Shown here: positions 1 through 8,128 of the stretch, one piece after another | How positions within the stretch are numbered: position 1 is the stretch's first letter | Layout of the letters: each line of letters begins with the position of its first letter | Origin: Cellvibrionaceae bacterium | Lineage (GTDB): Bacteria > Pseudomonadota > Gammaproteobacteria > Pseudomonadales > Cellvibrionaceae | DNA length: 26,867 nucleotides | Assembly (NCBI GenBank): GCA_021151525.1 | Contig: JAGKXD010000057.1 | Span: 1 to 26,867 of the forward strand | Reading direction: 5' to 3' | Program-made: the position numbers and the translations under genes | Notes under the pieces: generated by a model | What the model was told of the DNA's origin: nothing | The model's input: the letters and a program-made list of their open reading frames with translations, nothing else | Databases searched by the model: none

Positions 1-704
1 GCACGGATATTTGCGAATATCGGCGCGCAATTGGCCGCCTGGGCAAGCCAGTGGATCGAACCGAATGGAACATGACACCACAAACGGTGAATGCTTATTA
101 CAACTCCAGCATGAATGAAACAGTATTCCCCGCCGCCATTCTGCAGCCGCCATTCTTTAATGTTAATGCTGATGACGCCGTCAATTACGGGGCAATTGGT
201 GCGGTAATCGGTCACGAATTCACGCACGGATTTGATGACCAGGGAAGACACTCCGACGGCGATGGCAACCTGCGTGATTGGTGGACAGAGGAAGACGCAA
301 AACAATTTAAAGCTCGCGCCCAACTAATGATTGATCAATACAGTGCTTTCAACCCAATTGATGACCTTCATCTGCAAGGTGCGTTAGGTCTGGGAGAAAA
401 CATTGCAGACCTGGGAGGAGTAACTCTCGCGTATCGAGCCTATAAAAATTCCTCAGCAAAATTTTCCCACACAATAGATGGTTTTACTCCCGAGCAACGT
501 TTCTTTTTGGGGTGGGCACAAGTGTGGAGAATCAAATACCGCGATGAAGCCTTGCGCCAGCAAGTTATTACTGGCCCACACTCACCCGGGATGTATCGCG
601 TACTGGGCCCTTTATCCAACATGCCGGAGTTCTATGAAGCATTTGATGTTAAACCCGGAGACGGAATGTATCGGGATCAAAAGGTGCGCATTAAGATTTG
701 GTAA
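1..704 (+). CDS. M13 family zinc metallopeptidase, C-terminal part (5' end outside window)
   Basis: This is the C-terminal catalytic end of a neprilysin/PepO-like (M13) zinc endopeptidase. The reading frame is open from the window edge (codons start at base 3), so the GTG at 51 is internal and the gene is truncated by the window, not broken. The zinc motif HEFTH (bases 213-227) is followed by the family motif GENIADLGG, in which the Glu is the third zinc ligand. NAYYN and FPAAILQPPFF upstream are the substrate-binding strand typical of M13 enzymes. The protein ends in RIKIW, matching the usual family ending with a terminal Trp. Family members are secreted or periplasmic lipoproteins that cleave small peptides; location cannot be judged here because the N-terminus is missing. 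It converges on ppiD across a shared terminator. Confidence 0.93.
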   Translation, partial: TDICEYRRAIGRLGKPVDRTEWNMTPQTVNAYYNSSMNETVFPAAILQPPFFNVNADDAVNYGAIGAVIGHEFTHGFDDQGRHSDGDGNLRDWWTEEDAKQFKARAQLMIDQYSAFNPIDDLHLQGALGLGENIADLGGVTLAYRAYKNSSAKFSHTIDGFTPEQRFFLGWAQVWRIKYRDEALRQQVITGPHSPGMYRVLGPLSNMPEFYEAFDVKPGDGMYRDQKVRIKIW

Positions 705-716
705 GATCCAGGCAAC

Positions 717-747
717 AAAAAAGCCAGGTTAGAAACCTGGCTTTTTT
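717..747. terminator. Bidirectional intrinsic terminator between the M13 peptidase and ppiD
   Basis: A perfect 14-bp stem with an AGA loop has arms 717-730 and 734-747. The GC core AGCCAGGTT/AACCTGGCT is flanked by A6 on the left and T6 on the right, so it can terminate transcription in both directions. It lies 12 bp after the peptidase stop and 16 bp beyond the ppiD stop. Confidence 0.92.
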
Positions 748-763
748 ATTGGATTAAAAATTT

Positions 764-2629
764 TTATTCAATCTCTGCCGCATCCTTCAAGAATTTTTGG
801 TAGCTGGCGAAGTCATTACGCCCATAGATAGTCCCCAATTGAGCGACAATTGCAGTTTTTTGCTCGGGTGTGACCTTGTCGAAATTACCAGGAGTTACCG
901 CTTCCACAGCTACAATAGCAATATCACCAGTACCTGTCATAACACTACCGTAACTGACAGTACCCACTTGCGGCTTGCTCATGCTGAACGCGTAGCGCAA
1001 CACATCACTATCTACATCTGCACTACTCCTGGTTGCTGCTTTTACTTGCTTCAACTCGACCGCATTGGCTTTACTTAATTCATCAAATTTGGCACCTGAT
1101 TTTAAGTCAGCAATCAACTTGGTTGCCTGTTCATTCAGCAATGTACGCGCTTTTTGATCTTTAAGGGTATTGGTAATCTCCTCGCGAACATCTGCCAAAG
1201 GCTTCACCTGACTTGGCTTATGATCAGTCTTTTTGAGAACAACAACGGTGCTTGCATCAAGTTCAATAGCGTCACTGGCATTACCGTCCTGCAGAACCTC
1301 TGGAGAAAAAGCAGCCGCAACAACTTTTGCATTAGCCATCAAATCCTTACCCTTATTACGCTCAAACAAACCAGAGTTTTGAACTTTTAAGCCTAATGTC
1401 TGAGCTACGTCAGCCAGATTTTCAGCATTGTAAGATTCCTCACGCAATTTCTCCAACTGAGCCACAAATTCAGTTTCCGCAGCCGCACGCTTTAATTGCT
1501 CTTCGATGCTGGCTTTTTGCTCTTCAAACTTCGGAGCCTCAGAACCTTTTTCTGCTAACAACTTAATAAAGTGGGTGCCAGCGTCAGTTTTCACTGCTGC
1601 AGAAACTTGTCCCACCTTCAAGGTTGCAAGAGCTGCTTCGAACTCTGCCGGGAAAGCGTCGCCCTTGGTAAAACCCAAATCCCCACCTTGCTCCTTGCTA
1701 CCCAAATCATCCGAAAACTCTTTAGCAAGCTTCGCAAAATCCTCACCAGCAGCCAACTTGTCAGAAACTGTTTTTACTTTTTCCGAGTTGTTGTTTTCAA
1801 TCAAGATATGTGCTGCTTGACGCTCTGGCGCAGCAACAAACGAAGAAAGGTTTTGCTCATACTGTTTGCGAAGCTGATCTTCAGTTACTACAACATCTTT
1901 CATTAAATCAGTAACACTCAAACTAATATAATCAACCGCGATTTGCTCTTCACTGGTGAAGTTTTTTTGGTTTGCATCGTAATAAGTTTGAATTTCAGTA
2001 TCTTCGATGGCTATAGAATCACGAATTTTTGCAGAAGGCAGGACTGCATATGCAAGATCTCGCGATTGAAAGCTCAGCGCTACAACATCGTCAAGTTGAG
2101 CAGGGGTTGCAAATGCAGTAGAACTTACCCCAGCTTGCAGCTGATTAATAACCAACTCTTCAGTGAGAAGCTTACTATATGTGCCATGGGTGTACCCCAT
2201 ATTACGCAATGCCTGCTGATAGCGATTATTATCAAAAGCACCAGACTCGCTCTTAAACTGTTGGGAGCTTGCGATTTGTTCATGCAAGTAAGCGGCACCG
2301 ATAGTCATACCCGCCCCTTCGGCAGTTTGGGATAAGACTTTACGTTGAACCAAACTTTCAATAACAGGCTTACGCAAATACTCGTCGCTCAAAAACTCTG
2401 CGGGAATCTGATCACCGTAGGTACTGAGCATTTGTTGTTTTTGTACATTAATCGCACGAGCAACATCCATTTCCGTTACTGGCTCACCATTCACTTTGGC
2501 AGCTTGATTGGCTGATGTATCCCAATTAAACAACGCTTCAACACCAGTCAGGGCGAAGATGATCACCAAAAAACCGATCAGAATAAAAGAGATCACGCCT
2601 CTGGAATTGTCTCTGAGGTGTTGTAGCAT
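764..2629 (-). CDS. ppiD: Periplasmic folding chaperone PpiD (membrane-anchored parvulin family)
   Basis: PpiD is an inner-membrane-anchored periplasmic chaperone that associates with the Sec translocon and assists newly exported proteins. The 621-residue length matches the family. Residues 1-11 are cytoplasmic, residues about 12-34 form one hydrophobic anchor (ISFILIGFLVIIFALTG), and a SurA-like N-terminal chaperone region follows. A parvulin (PpiC-type) domain lies at about 272-360, recognisable from AAHILIE, FAKLAKEFSDD, GGDLGF and the final GTHFIKLL. In E. coli PpiD this domain has little isomerase activity. The ATG start is supported by AGGAG (2636-2640) seven bases upstream. It follows hupB, as in pseudomonads, but a terminator and about 130 bp separate them, so its own promoter is likely. 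Confidence 0.95.
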   Translation of the reverse strand: MLQHLRDNSRGVISFILIGFLVIIFALTGVEALFNWDTSANQAAKVNGEPVTEMDVARAINVQKQQMLSTYGDQIPAEFLSDEYLRKPVIESLVQRKVLSQTAEGAGMTIGAAYLHEQIASSQQFKSESGAFDNNRYQQALRNMGYTHGTYSKLLTEELVINQLQAGVSSTAFATPAQLDDVVALSFQSRDLAYAVLPSAKIRDSIAIEDTEIQTYYDANQKNFTSEEQIAVDYISLSVTDLMKDVVVTEDQLRKQYEQNLSSFVAAPERQAAHILIENNNSEKVKTVSDKLAAGEDFAKLAKEFSDDLGSKEQGGDLGFTKGDAFPAEFEAALATLKVGQVSAAVKTDAGTHFIKLLAEKGSEAPKFEEQKASIEEQLKRAAAETEFVAQLEKLREESYNAENLADVAQTLGLKVQNSGLFERNKGKDLMANAKVVAAAFSPEVLQDGNASDAIELDASTVVVLKKTDHKPSQVKPLADVREEITNTLKDQKARTLLNEQATKLIADLKSGAKFDELSKANAVELKQVKAATRSSADVDSDVLRYAFSMSKPQVGTVSYGSVMTGTGDIAIVAVEAVTPGNFDKVTPEQKTAIVAQLGTIYGRNDFASYQKFLKDAAEIE

Positions 2630-2672
2630 TTTAAACTCCTAGCAGGAAAGCAAACATATTGCGCGCTTCTGA

Positions 2673-2684
2673 GTTTGCGCAAAC
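2673..2684. repeat. 12-bp perfect palindrome in the ppiD leader
   Basis: GTTTGCGCAAAC is a perfect palindrome 44 bp upstream of the ppiD start. A TTGCGC copy at 2659-2664 can pair alternatively with its right half. It could be an operator or an mRNA hairpin; function is unknown. Confidence 0.4.
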
Positions 2685-2715
2685 GACAATTTACTATTTA
2701 TTTATTGGATATTAA

Positions 2716-2733
2716 TTCGGGCCTAGGCCTGAA
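2716..2733. repeat. 18-bp near-perfect palindrome upstream of ppiD
   Basis: The sequence is centred at 2724/2725, with perfect core GGCCTAGGCC (2720-2729) and matching outer TTC/GAA; only one pair is mismatched. It is GC-rich in an otherwise A/T-rich gap between the hupB terminator and ppiD. This is compatible with an operator for a dimeric regulator, but no known box is recognised. Confidence 0.4.
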
Positions 2734-2765
2734 GGTATTGCAAATTTACCATAAACATTCTTAAG

Positions 2766-2793
2766 AAAAAGGCGCACCGAAATGCGCCTTTTT
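2766..2793. terminator. Intrinsic terminator after hupB
   Basis: An 11-bp stem AAAAAGGCGCA/TGCGCCTTTTT (arms 2766-2776 and 2783-2793) has a 6-nt loop. On the minus strand it ends in a T run, about 34 bp past the hupB stop. Confidence 0.88.
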
Positions 2794-2826
2794 TAAACGT
2801 CCAATCAAAAATACATCGGAGTACTA

Positions 2827-3099
2827 TTAGTTAACAGCGTCTTTTAACGCTTTGCCTGGTTTGAAGCCAGGAACTTTTGCCGCAGCAATTTTAATTTCTG
2901 CTCCGGTTTGAGGGTTACGGCCAGTACGAGCAGCTCTCTCTTTAACCGCAAAAGTACCAAAGCCCACCAAAACTACAGAGTCGCCATTCTTAAGGGCACC
3001 GGTAATGCTGTCTACCACAGCATCCAAGGCACGGCCAGCAGCTGCTTTAGGAATATCTGCCGATGCGGCAATGGCTTCAATCAGCTCAGTTTTGTTCAC
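2827..3099 (-). CDS. hupB: DNA-binding protein HU-beta
   Basis: HU is a small histone-like nucleoid protein that binds and bends DNA as a dimer. The 90-residue product starts (M)NKTELIEAIA, has the conserved GFGTFAVKERAARTGRNPQTG region that forms the DNA-embracing beta arm with its tip proline, and ends KPGKALKDAVN. I chose the GTG at 3099 rather than a start further upstream because 90 residues is the normal HU length, the frame upstream has no HU homology, and GGGG lies about seven bases before the GTG. The gene ends with tandem stops TAA TAG. It sits between lon and ppiD, the arrangement seen in pseudomonads and enterobacteria, with its own promoter and terminator. Confidence 0.95.
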   Translation of the reverse strand: MNKTELIEAIAASADIPKAAAGRALDAVVDSITGALKNGDSVVLVGFGTFAVKERAARTGRNPQTGAEIKIAAAKVPGFKPGKALKDAVN

Positions 3100-3190
3100 A
3101 CTTAACCCCTTTTGATTATTTGTTTCTGAAAATACAGCACAAATTAATGTCGCGAATAATTTAATTGGCTGCGCAGCAAATGAATTGCGA

Positions 3191-3219
3191 TTTATACCAA
3201 CTGAGCTAAAGAGGGTCAA
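3191..3219 (-). promoter_or_regulatory. Sigma-70 promoter for hupB
   Basis: Read on the minus strand, TTGACC (3219-3214), a 17-bp spacer and TATAAA (3196-3191) match the vegetative consensus closely. Transcription would start near 3184, giving a leader of about 85 nt before the GTG start. Confidence 0.65.
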
Positions 3220-3312
3220 GGAAAGCTTACAGCTTTACACAAAACCCTCAACAAACTGCTCACAAAACAACCAATAGGGTAAGGTTAACACCCCCTACAG
3301 AATTTGGCTGAT

Positions 3313-5733
3313 TTAGTGCGTATTAAGACGGTTATCAGTCTCAGGTACTTTTTGGGCAGCTTTCTCCAAAGCCCGGTATTCTTCATCGCTTAATGGCTTC
3401 GGATGATACTGCAACGCTATATCCAAAACCTCATCAATCCATTTAACTGGCTTAATCACCAGATCTTCTTTGATATTTGCAGGAATCTCTTTCAGATCCC
3501 GTTCATTATCAGCCGGAATAATAACAGTTTGGATTCCACCTCGATGTGCGGCGAGTAACTTTTCTTTAAGGCCGCCAATGCGAAGCACTTCACCGCGCAA
3601 GGTAATTTCCCCTGTCATAGCCACGTCTGCTTTGACAGGAATACCTGTCAATACAGAAACAAGTGCAGTACACATAGCGATACCCGCACTAGGGCCATCT
3701 TTAGGTGTGGCTCCTTCCGGCACATGGATATGAACATCAACCTTTTCATGATGATCAGGAGCGATCCCCAAGGCTTGCCCTCTCGAACGCACAACAGTAA
3801 GTGCAGCCTGAATTGACTCCTGCATTACATCACCAAGGGAGCCGGTTTTGATAATTCGTCCTTTACCAGTTATTGCAGAGGACTCAATGGTTAATAACTC
3901 CCCTCCAACCTGAGTCCAGGCCAAGCCCGTTACCTGACCGATTTGGTCTTTGCTTTCAGCCTTCCCAAAATCAAATTTTCTAACGCCAAGTAAATCCTCG
4001 AGCAAATCTCCAGTGACAATATCTGCCTTGCTTACTTTACTTTTTACGTGACGAGTAACGACCTTGCGACAAATTTTTGCAATTTCCCGCTCTAATCCGC
4101 GAACACCGGCTTCGCGAGTGTAGTAACGAATAATGTCGCGAATAGCTTCATTAGCAACTTCAATTTCAGTTTCTTTCAATCCATTCGCTTTCATTTGTTT
4201 TGGAATTAGGTAGCGCAGAGCAATATTTAATTTTTCATCTTCGGTATATCCGGGAATTCGAATAACTTCCATTCGGTCCAAAAGCGGTCCCGGAATATTC
4301 ATTGAGTTTGATGTGCATACAAACATGACATCAGACAAATCGTAATCGACCTCAAGGTAGTGATCATTGAAATGGCTATTTTGCTCGGGATCCAACACCT
4401 CGAGAAGAGCTGATGCGGGATCACCACGATTATCCATTCCCATCTTGTCAATTTCATCAAGCAAAAATAGGGGGTTTTTAACCCCTATTTTCGCCATTTT
4501 CTGAATAAGCTTGCCGGGCAACGAACCAATATAAGTTCTTCGATGACCACGAATTTCTGCTTCATCCCGTACGCCACCTAAAGCCATACGTACAAACTCG
4601 CGATTTGTTGCACGAGCAATGGATTCACCCAACGATGTTTTACCTACGCCTGGTGGCCCAACCAGACAAAGGATCGGACCTTTTATTTTTTTCACTCGCT
4701 GCTGCACAGCAAGATACTCAAGAATTCGCTCTTTAACTTCCTCAAGACCAAAATGATCTTTATTTAAAACTTCTTCTGCGCGCACCAAATCATTGCGCAC
4801 CTTGCTGCGCTTACTCCACGGGACTTTGATCATCCAGTCGATATATGCGCGCAGAACGGATGCTTCTGCGGACATAGGAGACATCATCTTTAACTTATTC
4901 AATTCAGTGCGGGCTTTTTCTTCAGCGTCCTTCGGCATAGATGCGGAGACAATTTTTTTCTCCAGCTCGTCGACCTCGCTAACCTCTTCACCTAGTTCGC
5001 CGAGTTCTTTTTGAATAGCCTTAATCTGTTCATTGAGATAATACTCACGCTGACTCTTTTCCATTTGTTTTTTGACGCGTCCGCGGATTTTTTTCTCTAC
5101 ATGAAACAAATCAACTTCAGCATCCATTAAATCAAGCAACAGCTCAATTCTTGAGTGAATATCTGCCATTTCCAAAATGGATTGCTTTTTTGAGAGATCC
5201 AGTGACATGTGAGCAGCGATGGTATCGGCAAGCCGACCAGGCTCATCAATCCCGGACAAAGAGGTGATTACTTCAACAGGTACCTTTTTACTGAGATTAA
5301 CGTACTGCTCAAATTGACCAATGGCGGATGCAACCAAGGCTCGGGCTTCAGCACCCTCAATGTTAGCGCTAATGATCACATCAGCATTAGCTTTGAAATA
5401 ACTGCCCGCATCTTCAATTAATTCAATTTTGGCGCGTTCGCGCCCTTCTATAAGAACCTTGACAGTTCCATCTGGTAATTTCAGCAGCTGCAAAATGGCA
5501 GCGATTGTGCCAATCTCATATAAATCATTTGCTTGAGGGTCATCTTGTTGCGGATTTTTCTGCGCAACCAAGAGCACTTGTTTGTCTGCAGCCATAGCAC
5601 GCTCAAGCGCCTCTATAGACTTGCCGCGACCTACAAAAAGTGGAGTGACCATGTGCGGATAAACAACAACATCTCGCAAAGGCAACAAAGGGATATCAAT
5701 AATATGGGTTTCGAGTGGGGTTTCAGCGACCAT
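3313..5733 (-). CDS. lon: ATP-dependent protease Lon
   Basis: Lon is the cytoplasmic homohexameric AAA+ serine protease that degrades misfolded and selected regulatory proteins. The order is an N-terminal substrate-binding LAN domain (LPLLPLRDVVVYPHMVTPLFVGR near the start), a coiled-coil region around residues 215-270, the AAA+ module with Walker A GPPGVGKT (residues 359-366) and Walker B LFLLDEIDK, then the protease domain. The catalytic dyad is Ser682 (in KDGPSAGI) and Lys725 (in GGLKEKLLAA), 43 residues apart as in E. coli Lon. I chose the ATG at 5733 (806 residues) because AGAGAGG lies just upstream and the protein then starts MVAETP; the frame is open 15 codons further. A sigma-32-like promoter precedes it and the clpX terminator separates it from clpX. 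Confidence 0.97.
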   Translation of the reverse strand: MVAETPLETHIIDIPLLPLRDVVVYPHMVTPLFVGRGKSIEALERAMAADKQVLLVAQKNPQQDDPQANDLYEIGTIAAILQLLKLPDGTVKVLIEGRERAKIELIEDAGSYFKANADVIISANIEGAEARALVASAIGQFEQYVNLSKKVPVEVITSLSGIDEPGRLADTIAAHMSLDLSKKQSILEMADIHSRIELLLDLMDAEVDLFHVEKKIRGRVKKQMEKSQREYYLNEQIKAIQKELGELGEEVSEVDELEKKIVSASMPKDAEEKARTELNKLKMMSPMSAEASVLRAYIDWMIKVPWSKRSKVRNDLVRAEEVLNKDHFGLEEVKERILEYLAVQQRVKKIKGPILCLVGPPGVGKTSLGESIARATNREFVRMALGGVRDEAEIRGHRRTYIGSLPGKLIQKMAKIGVKNPLFLLDEIDKMGMDNRGDPASALLEVLDPEQNSHFNDHYLEVDYDLSDVMFVCTSNSMNIPGPLLDRMEVIRIPGYTEDEKLNIALRYLIPKQMKANGLKETEIEVANEAIRDIIRYYTREAGVRGLEREIAKICRKVVTRHVKSKVSKADIVTGDLLEDLLGVRKFDFGKAESKDQIGQVTGLAWTQVGGELLTIESSAITGKGRIIKTGSLGDVMQESIQAALTVVRSRGQALGIAPDHHEKVDVHIHVPEGATPKDGPSAGIAMCTALVSVLTGIPVKADVAMTGEITLRGEVLRIGGLKEKLLAAHRGGIQTVIIPADNERDLKEIPANIKEDLVIKPVKWIDEVLDIALQYHPKPLSDEEYRALEKAAQKVPETDNRLNTH

Positions 5734-5777
5734 TGGATCCTCTCTTTTCTGAAGACAGCTAAGGCTGCCATAAAACA

Positions 5778-5807
5778 AGATTGGGGGCTGATAGATGTAA
5801 TTACAAG
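5778..5807 (-). promoter_or_regulatory. Heat-shock (sigma-32-type) promoter for lon
   Basis: On the minus strand, CTTGTAA (5807-5801), a 13-bp spacer and CCCCCAATCT (5787-5778) resemble the RpoH consensus CTTGAAA-N13-CCCCATNT. It lies 45 bp upstream of the lon start and just downstream of the clpX terminator, where a lon-specific promoter is expected. Lon is heat-shock-regulated in related bacteria. Confidence 0.6.
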
Positions 5808-5821
5808 TTTATACCCTGCAG

Positions 5822-5861
5822 AAAAACAAAAAGAGCGCTAAATTACGCTCTTTTTGTTTTT
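5822..5861. terminator. Strong intrinsic terminator between clpX and lon
   Basis: A perfect 16-bp stem has arms 5822-5837 and 5846-5861 and an 8-nt loop. The GC portion AGAGCG/CGCTCT is flanked by A-rich and T-rich arms, so it also works on the minus strand, ending clpX transcripts 26 bp past its stop. Confidence 0.9.
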
Positions 5862-5886
5862 TTTGAACAAAAAGCAATCTTTCAAG

Positions 5887-7185
5887 TCACTCATCTGCTG
5901 CCGCTTTAGGTTGCTTCTCTGTGTTTTCATAAACCAACAATGGTTCTGACTCTCCTTTAATAACCGATTCATCAACAACCACTTTGACAACATGCTCTTC
6001 CGCCGGAATTTTATACATGGTGTCAAGAAGCACAGATTCCATGATTGATCGAAGTCCACGCGCACCTGTTTTGCGTTCTAATGCACGCTCAGCAACAGCA
6101 TCCAGTGCATCGGTCCTGAAATCAATTTGCACACCTTCCATCTCAAATAAGCGCGCATATTGCTTGGTAAGCGCATTACGTGGCTCAGTTAAAATTTGGA
6201 TCAAAGCAGCCTTATCCAACTCATCCAATGTAGCAATAACTGGCAAACGGCCAACAAACTCAGGAATAAGCCCGTAACGAACCAAATCTTCCGGCTCAAG
6301 ATCATGCAAGGTTTCGCCAAAGTTGCGCTTCTCATCCTTGCTTTTAACTTCGGCACTGAAACCAATTCCGCCTTTTTCGGATCTGTCACGAATAACTTTA
6401 TCCAGTCCGGCAAATGCGCCACCACAAATAAACAGAATGTTGGAAGTATCGACTTGCAAAAACTCTTGCTGTGGATGCTTACGTCCACCTTGAGGAGGAA
6501 CAGATGCAACAGTGCCTTCTATCAATTTCAATAATGCTTGTTGAACACCTTCACCAGAAACATCGCGCGTTATTGATGGGTTGTCCGATTTCCGGGAAAT
6601 CTTATCGATTTCATCAATATACACTATGCCCTGCTGTGCCTTTTCAACATCATAGTCACATTTTTGTAATAATTTCTGAATAATGTTCTCTACATCCTCG
6701 CCCACATATCCGGCTTCCGTCAGAGTGGTGGCATCAGCAATAGTAAAAGGCACATCAAGGAGTCGAGCTAACGTCTCTGCAAGTAACGTTTTGCCGCTAC
6801 CAGTAGGGCCGACCAGGAGTATATTGCTCTTGCCCAGCTCCACTACTTCTTTATCCTTACCGCTTTTCTCTCCGAAACGTAGCCGTTTGTAGTGGTTATA
6901 CACGGCGACAGCTAGGACTTTTTTGGCGCGCTTCTGACCAATTACATATTGATCGAGAATTGCTGATATCTCATGCGGCTTTGGCAACTTGTCTTGACCG
7001 CCTTCTGCTGCATTCTCCTGAATTTCCTCGCGAATAATGTCGTTACATAAATCAACACATTCATCGCATATAAATACGGACGGCCCTGCAATTAACTTGC
7101 GAACCTCGTGCTGGCTTTTGCCACAAAAGGAGCAATACAGTAGCTTTCCGCTCTTATCACCTGAGTCACTAGTGTGATCGGTCAT
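5887..7185 (-). CDS. clpX: ATP-dependent Clp protease ATP-binding subunit ClpX
   Basis: ClpX is the hexameric AAA+ unfoldase that recognises tagged substrates such as SsrA-tagged proteins and feeds them to ClpP. The N-terminal zinc-binding domain has Cys18, Cys21, Cys40 and Cys43 (CSFC...CDEC). Walker A is GPTGSGKT at 126-133 and Walker B is IVYIDEIDK at about 187-195. An IGF motif in GGIGFSAEVKSK is the loop that docks on ClpP, and the RDVSGEGVQQALLK segment is typical of ClpX. I start at the ATG at 7185 (432 residues) because GGAG lies eight bases upstream; a GTG three codons earlier has no such spacing. It follows clpP by 128 bp, and a promoter-like sequence in that gap suggests clpX can also be expressed on its own. 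Confidence 0.97.
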   Translation of the reverse strand: MTDHTSDSGDKSGKLLYCSFCGKSQHEVRKLIAGPSVFICDECVDLCNDIIREEIQENAAEGGQDKLPKPHEISAILDQYVIGQKRAKKVLAVAVYNHYKRLRFGEKSGKDKEVVELGKSNILLVGPTGSGKTLLAETLARLLDVPFTIADATTLTEAGYVGEDVENIIQKLLQKCDYDVEKAQQGIVYIDEIDKISRKSDNPSITRDVSGEGVQQALLKLIEGTVASVPPQGGRKHPQQEFLQVDTSNILFICGGAFAGLDKVIRDRSEKGGIGFSAEVKSKDEKRNFGETLHDLEPEDLVRYGLIPEFVGRLPVIATLDELDKAALIQILTEPRNALTKQYARLFEMEGVQIDFRTDALDAVAERALERKTGARGLRSIMESVLLDTMYKIPAEEHVVKVVVDESVIKGESEPLLVYENTEKQPKAAADE

Positions 7186-7214
7186 TGGGCCCACTCCATC
7201 AAAATTTCTAAACT

Positions 7215-7243
7215 ATTGTCAGGATTAAACAGCAAATTTCAAG
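7215..7243 (-). promoter_or_regulatory. Candidate promoter for clpX
   Basis: On the minus strand, CTTGAAA (7243-7237) is a perfect RpoH -35 element. Its partner is either GACAAT (7220-7215) at 16 bp from TTGAAA, giving a sigma-70-like promoter, or CCTGACA (7223-7217) at 13 bp, a poor RpoH -10. Both readings overlap, so the sigma factor is undecided. It lies about 30 bp upstream of the start. Confidence 0.45.
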
Positions 7244-7313
7244 TTGGGCGATATGATTTGGCGCCCTAATATTCATTTTTTCGAACTAAACTTCGAACAC
7301 CTGACAAATCTAA

Positions 7314-7952
7314 CTACTTATTTGGCTGTATACGTTTTTCAATCACTGCATCAACCAAGCCATACTCTTTTGCCTGACTGGCGGACATAAAATTATCGCG
7401 TTCCGTATCGACTTCAATTTTTTCTATTGGTTGTCCGGAGTGAAATGCCATCAGTTCATTCAATCGCGCCCGGATTTTCAAAATCTCCTGCGCTTGAATA
7501 TGGATGTCGGAAGCTTGGCCCTGAGCGCCACCGCTTGGTTGATGAATCATAACTCGCGAGTTTGGCAGACAAAAACGCTTACCTTTAGCGCCAGCATTCA
7601 ATAGGAATGCTCCCATGCTACAGGCTTGACCAATACACATTGTGCTCACATCCGGCTTAATAAACTGCATGGTATCGTAAATAGACATACCTGCAGTGAC
7701 GGATCCTCCGGGGGAGTTAATATATAGGTGAATATCTTTGTCTGGATTTTCTGCCTCAAGGAATAGTAGCTGGGCCACTACCAGGTTGGCCATATAGTCC
7801 TCAACTGGTCCAACCAAAAATATGACACGCTCCTTTAGCAATCGAGAATATATATCAAAGGAGCGCTCGCCTCTTGCTGTTTGCTCAATAACAATTGGAA
7901 CCAGACCGCTGTTAACAAGAGATAACTGGGATTTCATTTGTTCGTATGACAT
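7314..7952 (-). CDS. clpP: ATP-dependent Clp protease proteolytic subunit ClpP
   Basis: ClpP is the tetradecameric serine peptidase that forms the degradation chamber capped by ClpX (or ClpA). The 212-residue length is typical of the proteobacterial form with a short propeptide. The catalytic triad is Ser112 (in QACSMGAFLL), His137 (in MIHQPSGG) and Asp186 (in ERDNFM). The substrate-cleft segment SPGGSVTAGM is present. The ATG at 7952 has AAGGA about 11 bases upstream; a second ATG five codons in is possible but less like the family N-terminus. It lies between tig and clpX, the conserved order. Confidence 0.97.
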   Translation of the reverse strand: MSYEQMKSQLSLVNSGLVPIVIEQTARGERSFDIYSRLLKERVIFLVGPVEDYMANLVVAQLLFLEAENPDKDIHLYINSPGGSVTAGMSIYDTMQFIKPDVSTMCIGQACSMGAFLLNAGAKGKRFCLPNSRVMIHQPSGGAQGQASDIHIQAQEILKIRARLNELMAFHSGQPIEKIEVDTERDNFMSASQAKEYGLVDAVIEKRIQPNK

Positions 7953-8041
7953 CGTACGTTTTGTCCTTAAGCGGGCTTACTAGCTTCGCCAAATTTGAGA
8001 ACTTGAGATTTTTAACACTAGAGAGCTTAACCCGTGATGGG

Positions 8042-8047
8042 ATTATA
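8042..8047 (-). promoter_or_regulatory. Candidate -10 element of a clpP promoter
   Basis: A perfect TATAAT on the minus strand lies in the 176-bp gap between tig and clpP. No good -35 sits at 17 bp (TTGACT is too close), and CCCATCA immediately downstream resembles part of an RpoH -10. A promoter here is likely, but its exact form is not resolved. Confidence 0.3.
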
Positions 8048-8090
8048 TGCCAGTCAAAAGAGGGATTTTGGAAGGTATTCGAGGAGAGAG

Positions 8091-8122
8091 AAGCCGCAAA
8101 ACGAGCGCTTTGCGGCTTTTTT
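8091..8122. terminator. Hairpin after tig, likely weak terminator on the minus strand
   Basis: A 10-bp stem AAGCCGCAAA/TTTGCGGCTT (arms 8091-8100 and 8109-8118) lies 7 bp past the tig stop. Plus-strand sequence after it is a T run, but in the direction of tig transcription the tail is only TTCTCTCTCC, so read-through into clpP is plausible. Confidence 0.6.
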
Positions 8123-8128
8123 AAACGA

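Noticed and set aside
3195..3212. tRNA-like D-arm sequence (TTTAGCTCAGTTGGTA) on the minus strand upstream of hupB
   Set aside because: No anticodon arm, T arm or matching acceptor strand follows, and the same bases are better explained as the spacer and -10 region of the hupB promoter.
3100..3219. Longer hupB start giving a 130-residue protein
   Set aside because: HU proteins are about 90 residues; the extension has no HU-like sequence and overlaps the promoter and untranslated leader.
7280..7297. TTCGAA-N6-TTCGAA hairpin between clpP and clpX as a terminator
   Set aside because: The stem is only 6 bp and is followed by A residues rather than T on the clpP strand, so it would not terminate clpP transcripts.
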